From: a virus
Strand: one strand, 5' to 3'
DNA length: 64,000 nt
IMG/VR virus record: IMGVR_UViG_3300009509_000008
Span: 1-64,000 of that record
Part shown: piece after piece, positions 41,602 through 51,000 of the stretch
Layout of the letters: every line of letters starts with the position of its first letter
Position numbering within the stretch: the stretch's first letter is position 1
Notes under the pieces: model-generated
What the model was told of the DNA's origin: nothing
The model's database searches: none
Seen by the model: the letters and a program-made list of their open reading frames with translations, nothing else
Made by a program: the position numbers and the translations under genes

Positions 41602-42580
41602 GCACTCACTTGATTACGCCTTCGTAGATTCCCAAGTAGGAGAGTTCGAGAAGCTGGCTCTCCTGAACCCGATGAAGTGGAGCCAGGCCGGGAAGGGCCG
41701 TGCTATTGGCGCCCTCGCTACTGGATTGCTTGGTGCAGGAGCCGGCGCCGCAACAGCTCCTGAGGGAGAGCGAAGTCGTGGAGCTCTTCGTGGGGCGTTG
41801 GCTGGCGCCGCTCTCGGTACGGGAGCTGGTCAGCTTGCTACTGGTCAGGGACGACGGCAGGTTGGACGCTTCCTTCAACGCCAGGCTCACGGGCTGACGG
41901 GGTACATGCCTGGGGCTTATCAGAAAGAGAAAGGAATCCTGAGCGCATTTGGAAAAGGACTTGATCCGAACAAGCGACTCGATATCCTACGTAAGATGCG
42001 CTTCTCTGAGGTTCCAGAAGCAAAGAAAGTTGACGTCATCCGGTCGGCAGCCGAGGCCCTCGAGAAGGGGGACGTCCTCCAATCTGGTTTGGGCCAGGCT
42101 GCTTTGACTAAGCAAAAGGGCGGACTCATAAGTGGTCTGCTGCCTGAGAGTGTCCAGAAGCAGCTCGCTGGTCTCAGTGCTCGCCGAGACATAGCGAAGC
42201 TCGAGCAGGCCGAGAAAGGCCTCACGGCCGCCCCACAGTTTCTCCGACAGATGGTTCTTGATCCAAGGCGCACGGCAACAACTGGAGTACTCGCCGCAGG
42301 AGGCCTAGGCACTGGGTTGACTGTTGGCATGGCTGCGCCTCAGATGTATCAGGCGGCGAAGAACAAAGACCCCGAGGAGCTTGGTGCTAGCTTGGCAGAG
42401 ACCGGACTGTACGCCATGTCTGGTGGGCTTCCCATGCTGGGATCCATGGCCCTCGGATCAGCAGCCCGCCGTATGGGCGGAGCTCCAGGATCGTTCTACA
42501 AGAAGATGCTTGCGAAGCGAGGAAAGCCCTCAGCAGAGCATGAGTATGAGCGTGTTGGTGCTGGAAGGTTGGTGGGCTGA
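41594..42580 (+). CDS. EKxA-tagged glycine-rich virion protein
   Basis: 328 residues from the GTG overlapping the upstream stop; earlier in-frame codons lie inside the previous gene. Tag EFEKLALLNP at residues 17-26. Then a glycine-zipper region (GALATGLLGAGAGAAT and GALAGAALGTGAGQL), a helical middle and another hydrophobic Gly/Ala stretch (VLAAGGLGTGLTVGMAAP). Architecture matches the other tagged proteins here: targeting helix followed by membrane-active segments. Probable internal head or ejection protein, next to the portal. Confidence 0.65.
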   Translation: MDEHSLDYAFVDSQVGEFEKLALLNPMKWSQAGKGRAIGALATGLLGAGAGAATAPEGERSRGALRGALAGAALGTGAGQLATGQGRRQVGRFLQRQAHGLTGYMPGAYQKEKGILSAFGKGLDPNKRLDILRKMRFSEVPEAKKVDVIRSAAEALEKGDVLQSGLGQAALTKQKGGLISGLLPESVQKQLAGLSARRDIAKLEQAEKGLTAAPQFLRQMVLDPRRTATTGVLAAGGLGTGLTVGMAAPQMYQAAKNKDPEELGASLAETGLYAMSGGLPMLGSMALGSAARRMGGAPGSFYKKMLAKRGKPSAEHEYERVGAGRLVG

Positions 42581-44523
42581 TGTTTGACTACCACCGCATA
42601 CCGGCCCGACGAGCTGATACTGGCGGGCGTGTCGTCAACGGAATGGCTCTTCAGGGTGTTCACTACCCGTCCCCATTCTTTGACGTAGCGCACACGTATC
42701 TTCCTGCGACGATCAAGCAGATGTTCAGGTGGTGCAGATACTACTACCTCACGAATCCACTGATCGCTGCGACAGTCAACAAGATGGCCGAGTACCCAAT
42801 CACGGACATCATTGTTGACGAGGACAACCAAGGGCTGAAGGAGAAGTGGGAGCGCTTCTTCGAGGACACCGTCCAGCTCAGGCCATTCCTCATCGAAGCT
42901 GGCCTGTTCTTCATGTGCTACGGAAACGCAATGATCTCAATCAGCCACCCATTCATCAAGTGGCTGATTTGTCCGCACTGCCGCAAGAAGGTGCAAGCAA
43001 CCAAAGCCAAGTTCCAGTTCCGGGAGACTCGATTCTACCTACACTGTCCTCACTGCGGGGAGACCGGGGACGCAACGGCGTATGATCAGTACCTTCGCAG
43101 CCCAGACAAGATGCGGCTCATCCTCTGGAATCCGGAGGACATCGAGCTCACCTACAACGACCTGACAGGAGAGACGAGGTACTACTACAGCGTTCCTCCG
43201 AAGCTCAAGAACCAGATCACCATGGGGAAGCGGGACATCGTCTGCAATATCCCACAGATCTTCATCGACTCTGTGAAGATGGAGAAGGCAGTCGTCATAT
43301 CCCCAGACAATATCTTCCACTTCAAGCGCCCTTCCATCCTCACCGGACATCGGGATCGTGGATGGGGCGTCCCGATGATTCTGTCGGTGTTGAAGGATGT
43401 CTTCTACCTGCAGCTGATGAAGAAGGCGCAGGAGGCCATACTGCTCGAGCGCATCATCCCGCTCACGGTGATGTTCCCACAGCCTGGATCTGGTACGTCG
43501 GACCCATTCACTACTGTCAACCTACAGCAGTGGAAGGATCAGGTGGCCAGAGAGATCCAGAGGTGGCGTATCGACCGGAATTACATACCGATCATGCCGC
43601 TGCCCATTGGACACCAGGTCATCGGGGGAGATGGCCGGGCCCTACTCATGAGCCAGGAGATCAAGATCTGGAGCGATCAGATCGTTGCTGGGATGGGCGT
43701 TCCGAACGAGTTCGTCTACGGTGGCCTACAGTGGAGCGGATCGAACGTGTCGATGCGCATGCTCGAGAACCAGTTCCTCGGGTACATTGCAGACCTCAGT
43801 CGGTTTGTTCGCACGTTCCTGGTGCCCAAAGTCAGCGCATGGCTTGGGTGGTCAAAGATCACGGCAAGGTTCAAGCCGTTCAAGATGGCTGATGACCTTC
43901 AGCGAAAGGCGCTGTACCTCCAGCTCAACCAGGGCGGGAAGATCAGCGACACGACTCTACTGCAGGACAGCGACTTCAATCCTGACGATGAGAATGAGCT
44001 CATGGCCAGCGAGACGGAGCAGCGGCTGCAGGCTGTCAAGAAGCAGCAGCTCGCTGAGGCCGAGATCCAAGGTGAGATGATGTTGCTGCAGGCCAAGTAT
44101 CAAGCCAAGGCTCAAGTTGCGCAGCAGCAGGAGATGATGCAGGCCCAGCAGGGAGCGTCGGAGGCTGCTCCTGGAGAACCTGCCGAGATGGTTGGGTCTG
44201 AGCCAGTTCCAGGTGGAGCAGCTCCTCCTGGTCAACAGGGGGCTGGGCCGCCACCTGGGCCGCCATCAGGCATGCCGGGGGGACAACCACCGCCGGGCGT
44301 TCCTCCGCAGGAGATCGTCATGCAGCTGGCTCAGCGGCTGATGGCCATGGATCCTGAGGCGCAGCGCATGGCTATCCAGTCGTTGGCTCAACGAAGTCCC
44401 GAGCTTGCACGTGCGGTCATCCAGGTACTCCGCCAGACCATGGGTGCTGGAGGAGGCTCTGCTGGACTTCCCCTCCCGGAGCAGAGACCTCCCCGGCGTG
44501 GCCCAGAATCGGCGATCATATAG
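42580..44523 (+). CDS. portal protein with inserted zinc ribbon
   Basis: 647 residues; TGATG overlap. Portal-type features: N-terminal IKQMFRWCRYYYLTNPLIAA, wing/stem region with FLIEAGLFFMCYGNAMISIS, RLILWNPEDIEL, and a MRMLENQFLGYIADLSRFVR helix before a C-terminal Q/P/G-rich tail (about 500-620). Two CPHC knuckles at residues 131-134 and 156-159 form a zinc ribbon inserted in the N-terminal domain, unusual for portals. The portal forms the dodecameric ring at the packaging vertex and contacts the terminase at 58514-60349. Confidence 0.88.
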   Translation: MFDYHRIPARRADTGGRVVNGMALQGVHYPSPFFDVAHTYLPATIKQMFRWCRYYYLTNPLIAATVNKMAEYPITDIIVDEDNQGLKEKWERFFEDTVQLRPFLIEAGLFFMCYGNAMISISHPFIKWLICPHCRKKVQATKAKFQFRETRFYLHCPHCGETGDATAYDQYLRSPDKMRLILWNPEDIELTYNDLTGETRYYYSVPPKLKNQITMGKRDIVCNIPQIFIDSVKMEKAVVISPDNIFHFKRPSILTGHRDRGWGVPMILSVLKDVFYLQLMKKAQEAILLERIIPLTVMFPQPGSGTSDPFTTVNLQQWKDQVAREIQRWRIDRNYIPIMPLPIGHQVIGGDGRALLMSQEIKIWSDQIVAGMGVPNEFVYGGLQWSGSNVSMRMLENQFLGYIADLSRFVRTFLVPKVSAWLGWSKITARFKPFKMADDLQRKALYLQLNQGGKISDTTLLQDSDFNPDDENELMASETEQRLQAVKKQQLAEAEIQGEMMLLQAKYQAKAQVAQQQEMMQAQQGASEAAPGEPAEMVGSEPVPGGAAPPGQQGAGPPPGPPSGMPGGQPPPGVPPQEIVMQLAQRLMAMDPEAQRMAIQSLAQRSPELARAVIQVLRQTMGAGGGSAGLPLPEQRPPRRGPESAII

Positions 44524-44526
44524 AGC

Positions 44527-44562
44527 TAAAAACAGATGCCGGCCGAGCACTAGCCAGACCGG
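44527..44562 (-). terminator. intrinsic terminator of the small minus-strand unit
   Basis: On the minus strand TGCCGGTC pairs with GGCCGGCA (8 bp with one G-T) around a short loop and is followed by TCTGTTTTTAG. It sits 13 bases after the stop of the 41-aa gene, just past the end of the portal gene on the other strand. Confidence 0.7.
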
Positions 44563-44574
44563 CACCTGCGGCTC

Positions 44575-44700
44575 TCAGGGTTCCTTCTCTTGGTCCCCCT
44601 CCCGCTCTGCCCTCCTCCGTTCAGCCTCCCGCATGATCAGATACTTTGATACCTGAGTTAGAAATACAGAGATGAACGAGAGGAGGAATAGCTCTACCAC
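44575..44700 (-). CDS. 41-aa single-span membrane protein
   Basis: GTG start overlapping the stop of the upstream 59-aa gene (GTGGTAG), with GAGAGGAA just before. One hydrophobic segment (VELFLLSFISVFLTQVSKYL, residues 2-21) is followed by a highly charged tail (MREAERRRAEREGDQEKEP). Small, but supported by promoter motif, coupling to a partner gene and a strong terminator. Could act as an inhibitor or superinfection-exclusion peptide in the host membrane (inference). Confidence 0.55.
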   Translation of the reverse strand: MVELFLLSFISVFLTQVSKYLIMREAERRRAEREGDQEKEP

Positions 44701-44873
44701 TTCCTCTCATCATCGTCATTCGATGACGACCCCAATGGGGCAGAGAGGTCTACCGCTCCTCCTCTACCTCCTCCTAGAACAAGATCGTTCTCCATGCTCG
44801 AAAAGAAATCGTTCGAGCTCCATCCACTCTCCTGCTCTGACTTGACAGTCTTGTCCTGATCCTCTCTCACCAT
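44694..44873 (-). CDS. 59-aa acidic/Ser-rich protein
   Basis: ATG six bases after AAGGTGA. The sequence is hydrophilic (VREDQDKTVKSEQESGW, then FFSSMENDLVLGGGRGG) with an acidic C-terminus (SSNDDDERKW) and no membrane segment. A GCTATAAG motif lies 61 bases upstream. It forms a two-gene antisense-oriented unit between the portal and RNA polymerase genes. No family recognised. A small regulator of host or phage machinery is possible. Confidence 0.55.
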   Translation of the reverse strand: MVREDQDKTVKSEQESGWSSNDFFSSMENDLVLGGGRGGAVDLSAPLGSSSNDDDERKW

Positions 44874-44934
44874 TTCCAATCACCTTCCTTGAGCCGTTGA
44901 GAGCTGGGATCTAAGCACTTGACCGTCTAAATCA

Positions 44935-44942
44935 CTTATAGC
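44935..44942 (-). promoter_or_regulatory. GCTATAAG promoter-like motif of the small unit
   Basis: Minus-strand GCTATAAGTG, identical in its first 10 bases to the copy at 58478. It overlaps the region just upstream of the RNA polymerase promoter on the other strand, so the two divergent promoters could influence each other. Confidence 0.5.
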
Positions 44943-44949
44943 GAATTCA

Positions 44950-44979
44950 TTGACCAACCTATCTGTAGGCTGCTACATT
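44950..44979 (+). promoter_or_regulatory. σ70-type extended -10 promoter of the RNA polymerase gene
   Basis: TTGACC (5/6 to consensus) at 44950-44955, an 18-base spacer, then TACATT at 44974-44979 with TG at 44971-44972. A short inverted repeat CTGCT/AGCAG (44970-44974 and 44987-44991) flanks the start-site area and could be an operator. The ATG follows AGGAGAGATCG. The hexamers fit host-polymerase recognition, which would allow early expression. Confidence 0.55.
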
Positions 44980-45008
44980 GAATTTCAGCAGACATATAGG
45001 AGAGATCG

Positions 45009-48000
45009 ATGGCAAGACTCGATCCCCGAGAGGGCTTTGACGTTCTCAAGGACAGGGTAACCGAGGCCATTTCGAGCAACTTCCCGCAAGAGGGAAGGTT
45101 CCATACGATAGAGCTCGAAGGCGTGCAGATCAAGGATGATCTGGACATAAATGATATCGAGAGCCAGAAGAAGGCTAAGCTTCGTGGAACTACCTTCGGC
45201 GTTCCGGTGACGGCCACCATGGTCTTGAAGGACAAGGCCTCCGGAAAGGTGATCGAGAAGAAGACGCTGAAGGTTGCTACCCTTCCCAAGTACACCAGAA
45301 GACATTCGTTCATCGTCAAGGGCTCGGAATACCAAGTCGACAGCCAATGGCGGCTGAAGCCTGGGATCTACACCAGGGTGGCTCAGAACGGTGAGCTTCA
45401 ATCTCGATTCAACTTCCAAGGCAAGCAAGCTTTGGATATGACCTTTGATCCGAAGACCAAGGTGTTCAGGATGAAGCACGGAGGATCTAAGCCTCCGCTG
45501 TACCCAATCCTCAAGGCGGTCGGAGTAGATGACGACACGATGCAGGCCGCTTGGGGTAAGGATATCCTGAACGCAAACAAGACAACCCCGAAGGGAAAGT
45601 CGCTCAACGTAGAGAAGCAGGCTGTGAACTTCGCTAAGCGCCTCGATCCACGAGCCGACATCAACTCGTTTGACGATGCGTCTGACGTTATTCGCAGCTA
45701 CATGGAGGATGCCGAGCTCCGTGAAGACGTTACCAAGCTGACTCTCGGCAAGGGCTTCAAGAAGATCACGCCGGAGGTGCTTACACGATCCTCCAAGAGG
45801 CTGCTCGGCGTAGCTCGTGGCGACGAGAAACCGGATGTCCGTGACGCCTTGATGTTCAAGGACCTGCTCAGCGTCGAGGACTTTATAGCTGAGCGTATGG
45901 GCGAGGGTACTAAGACCATTCAGCGGAGAATCGGAAACAATCTAGACCGGCGCAACACCCTCCGTGAGATCGTCGGTCCCGATGTTTTTGACAAACCCAT
46001 AAGAGAGTTCTTCTCCAAGAGCTCGCTTGCCAACACCCCGCAGCAGACGAACCCGCTCGAGATGCTAAGTGGCCAGCAGAGAACGACCATAACAGGCGAG
46101 GGTGGGGTCAAGGATGCCCACAAGATCATGGAGGACGCCAAGCTGGTGGACCCATCACACTTTGGTATCCTCGACCCACTCCACACACCAGAGTCCGATA
46201 AGACTGGTGTGTCGCTCCACCTCAGCACCAGCGCTGTGAAGAAGGGCAAGACCGTAGCTCTACCGCTCGTCAACGTGAAGACTGGAAAGGTAGAGCTCCT
46301 CGATCCCAAGCAGATCAACGAGTCAGTCATTGCCATGCCGGACGAGGGTCGGTGGAAGGACAACAGGTGGGTTCCAGGAGGAAGGAAGGTCAAGGCTTCT
46401 GTTCCGGGAAACGAGATCAGAGAGGTCAATTCCAAGGACGTCAAGTACGTCATGGGCAACACCGGCCAGATGTTCTCGATTGCTACGAACATGGTTCCGT
46501 TTCTGAACTCCGACTCGCCGAACCGCTCCACGATGGCAGGTAGGCACATGGAGCAGGCGATACCGCTCAAGAATCCAGAGGCCCCGCTGGTCCAGTCGGA
46601 TCGAGGAGATGGAAGATCGTACGACGAGTTCGTCGGCCGCTACGCTTCGCATGAGGCCCCTGTTGCTGGGAAGGTGACTAAGGTCGAACCTGGCGCCATC
46701 CATATCAAGGGGGCAGATGGGAAGAGCCAGAAGGTTCAGATCTACGACAACTATCCGCTGAACGACAAGAAGGGCGTCCTACACAGCACCCCAAAGGTCA
46801 AGGTGGGGGACCAGGTAAAGTCTGGCCAGCTCATCGCTGACAGTAACTACACCAAGGACGGAGTCTACGCACCTGGCACCAACATGCGTGTTGGATACAC
46901 TCCGTGGAAAGGCTACAACTTCGAGGACGGTGTTGTGATCTCGGAGACCGCCGCTCAGAAACTAACCTCCGAGCACCTGTACAAAAAGAGCCTCTCTACC
47001 AAAGAGGCTCAGGCTGTAGGTCTGAAGAAGTTCATGGCCAACAAGTCCACGTCTCTCACCAAGGAGCAGATGGAAAAGCTCGGAGACGACGGGATCATCA
47101 AGCCAGGCATGAAGGTTCACAAGGGGGACACGCTGATAGCGGCACTGGCAGAGAGGGCACCAACAACTGAAGCGCAGATGTTGAAGAACCTCCATCGAAG
47201 CCTGGCCAACCCCTACGACAACAGATCGATCACCTGGGACGAGGATCACGAAGGTGAGGTGGTCTCGATCAGCAAGAAGGGGAAGAACATACAAGTCCAC
47301 GTTCGCACAGCCGAGTCCATGCAGGTTGGCGACAAGCTCGTAGGTCGTCACGGAAACAAGGGAATCGTCACACGCATTCTCCCAGATCATGAGATGCCGC
47401 AGACGGAGGACGGCAAGTCCCTCGAGGTGGTCATGAATCCAATCGGCATCGCTGGTCGGATGAATGTTGGCCAGGTCCTCGAGACCGCAGCTGGTAAGCT
47501 GGCTGAGAAGGAGGGCAAGCCCTATAAGGTTCAGAACTTTGGCGAAGGCGATAACCGAACCAAGGTGGAGAAGGATCTGAAGAAAGCAAAGATCGCCGAC
47601 AAAGAGACAATCATCGATCCGGTGAACAACAAGAAAATCCCCGGCGTTCTGGTGGGCAACCAGTACATTCTCAAGCTCCAGCACCAGGTCGACAAGAAGA
47701 TGATGGCTCGATCAAGGGACGGGTACGACAGAAACCTCGTGCCCAAGGGTGGAGGACATCACGGAGCTCAGGCGCTCGGTTCCCTTGGAATCTATGCCAT
47801 GCTGGCTCACGGAGCTAAGGCCAACGTCCGTGAGATGCAGACGATGAAGAGTGACAAAGCTCAGAACGACGAGGTCTGGGCTGCACTCCAAGCCGGGGAG
47901 CCGATCCCTCCCCCACAAACGACCTTCGCCTACAAGAAGTTCGAGTCCTACCTAAAGGGTATGGGGATCAACGTAGAGAAGACAGGCAACTCCCTGAACC

Positions 48001-51000
48001 TCATGCCTATGACCGACAAGCAGGTTGTCGAAATGTCGAACGGAGAGCTCAAGGATGCTGGTCGAGCGATCCGTGGGTACAAGATCGGCTCCCAGCGCAA
48101 GGGGAACATAGAGCCGGAGAAGAGTGGGCTCTTTGATCCTAGGGTCACCGGCGGCCTCGACGGGATGAAGTGGAGCCACATATCCCTGAAGGAACCGATA
48201 CCGAACCCGGTCTTCGAGCGTGCTGTCAAGAGCGTGGCGGGGGTGAGGGGCCCTCAGTTCAACAGGATTATCAGCGGCGAAGACGGTGTGAAGGACGGAA
48301 ATATCGTGCCCCGTGGTACCAAGGGTGCGACGTTCGGTCCTCAGGCTATTGGATTGCTGCTCGACCAGGTGGATGTCAAGGGCGATCTCACCAAGCTGGA
48401 GCAAAAGATCGGCACGATGAAGGAGGGCCAGCCGCTAAATGAGGCTCGCCGAAAGATCAAGTACCTTCGTGCGCTGGACAAGCTGAACATGTCACCACGA
48501 GATGCGTACATGATGAAGAACGTGCCGGTGATGCCACCGGCCATGAGGCCGCTGTCTACCATGCAGGACGGAAGTCTGCAGTTCGACGACCTCAACCAGC
48601 TGTACAAAGACGTAGCTCTCCTAGATCAGCAGCTGCGTGAGCAGCCGAGTTACTCTCCGGAGAGCATCAAGGCAGAGCCTCGTTCCGACCTATACGATAG
48701 GATGAAAGCGCTCACTGGTATGGGCGGCACACTCAAGGACAGGTACAAGGGAATCGCCAACATCATATCAGGGGATAGTCCAAAGTACGGGTTCGCTCAA
48801 GACAAGCTGATCAAGAGAAAGCAGGACCTCACGATGAGGTCTACCATCGTGCCTGAGCCGTCGCTAAGCCTCGACGACATTGCTATCCCACGCAAGGCAG
48901 CTACCGAGCTGTACAAGCCGTTCGTCGTTCGTGAGATGCGAGTAGCAACTGGTATGGGCCCGCTAACCGCCAAGCAGCTCCTTGAGAAAGATCCGGACCA
49001 CCCAATGGTAAGGACGGCGCTCGATCGTGTCGTCGACGAACGTCCTCTCCTCGTGAAGCGTGATCCAGCACTGCACAAGTACAACATCCAGGCGTTTCGT
49101 CCGAAGCTCGTTGAGGGTAAAGCGATCAAGATCCATCCGCTTGTTTGCTCTGGGTACAACGCCGACTTCGATGGCGACACAATGAGCGCCTACGTCCCAA
49201 TGACCAATGAGGCGGTAGACGAAGCTCGCAAGATGTTTCCATCAAGGATACTGTTCAACCCGGCGACAGCCCGAGTGATGTACAGCCCGTCGCACGAAGC
49301 TCAGGTGGGCCTGTACATGAAGAGCGAAGTCGGCAAGAACTCGAGGCTCAGCTTCAACAACAACGAGGAGCTGAAGAAGGCCGTGACGGCTGGAAAGTTG
49401 GCGTCCAATGACATCGCTACGGTGGGTAAGGTCAAAACTACTCTGGATCGTATTGAGCTCGATTCTGCACTGCCGGAGAAGCTCCAAGGAGGCAAGCTCC
49501 TCACAGATCTGAAGTACCGGTTCACGAAGAGCGAACAAAACGATCTCTTCGGAGAGATGGCTAGGGCTGATAAGAACGGGTACGCCCAGAACATCGATCG
49601 CATGAAGGACATGGGGAACATGCGTGCGACCCACGGCGGATTCAGCTTCGGCCTCGAGGACTTCAAGGTCCACAAGAATATACGTGATCCACTCCTACGA
49701 ACCGCAGACGCCAAGGCTGCCAAGCTGAATCTTGACAAGCCACAGGACATGGAGAAGTTCGTCGAGATTTACGAAGGCGCCATGAAGAAGATGCAGAGCA
49801 AGCTCAAGGATCAAGCCAAGGCTGGTGTGAATCCGATCGACAAGCTCGAGGTCTCGGCTGGCATCAAGGGCAAGGGCTACGCCCAGCTGACTGGGGCGCC
49901 TGTGCTGTTCGTGGACGCCAAGGGAGAAGTCGTTCCGAGCCCAGTGAAGAAGTCCTACTCAGAGGGTCTGAGCGCAGCAGACTACTGGGCATCCGCAAGT
50001 GGAGGTCGGAAGGGAGTGGTGCAGAAGGTCCAGTCCGTCTCCGAGCCTGGGTATCTCACCAAGCTCATGATGAACAGCACTATGGACACGCTGATATCCA
50101 AGGAGGACTGTGGTACCGACAAGGGCATCAGCTTAGGTCTCGATGAGCCGGACATCGTTGGGCGCTTCACAACCTCGGCAGTGAAGGCGGGGCGCACTAC
50201 TATCCCAGAGAACACAATGCTCACCCCAGAGGTTGTCAACAAGATGCGGAACGCCAAGGTGTCCAGGGTCTTGGTCCGCTCACCAATGAGATGCCACCAC
50301 GCCAAGGGTGTGTGCAAGAAGTGTATGGGGCTGAACGAGAACGGGCAGCTCCACGATCTTGGGACGAATGTCGGGGTGCTGTCAGCACAGGCTATCGGTG
50401 AGAGAGGAACCCAGTTGGCGATGAAGGCCTTCCACAGCGGTGGCGTATTCGAGGGACGTACAGCTCAAGAGAAGTCCATCGCTGGTGGTGGGCTCGACAG
50501 AGCCATGACGATCCTGCACATGCCGAAGCAGGTGAAGGGATCGGCCAAGCTTGCCACAACGAACGGAAAGATAACGGCCATCAAGAAGGACCCAGCAGGT
50601 GGGTACAACGTTGTGATCGGTGATCAGACACACTACGTTCCTGCAGATCGTAATATCCTGACTAAGGTGAGGAAGGGCGCTACGGTAAAGAAGGGTGACC
50701 CCATCACGTCTGGTCCGATCAATCCGCATGAACTGCTACCGCTCACCAACATGAACAAGGTGCAGGGCTACCTAGCATCAGAGCTACACAGCATTTATGC
50801 TCCGGAGGGCATCCGAAGAAGGAACTCGGAGGTCGTAGTTCGAGCCTTGTCAGATGTCACAAAGATCGAAAACCCTGGGGACAACGAGGATTTCATCGTT
50901 GGGGATTTCGCTCCCACATCAGTCATCAACGAGTGGAACAAGAAGAATCGAAAGCAGGGACGGCTACCAGTTCGGCACACACCAGTGCTCAAAGGAGTGA

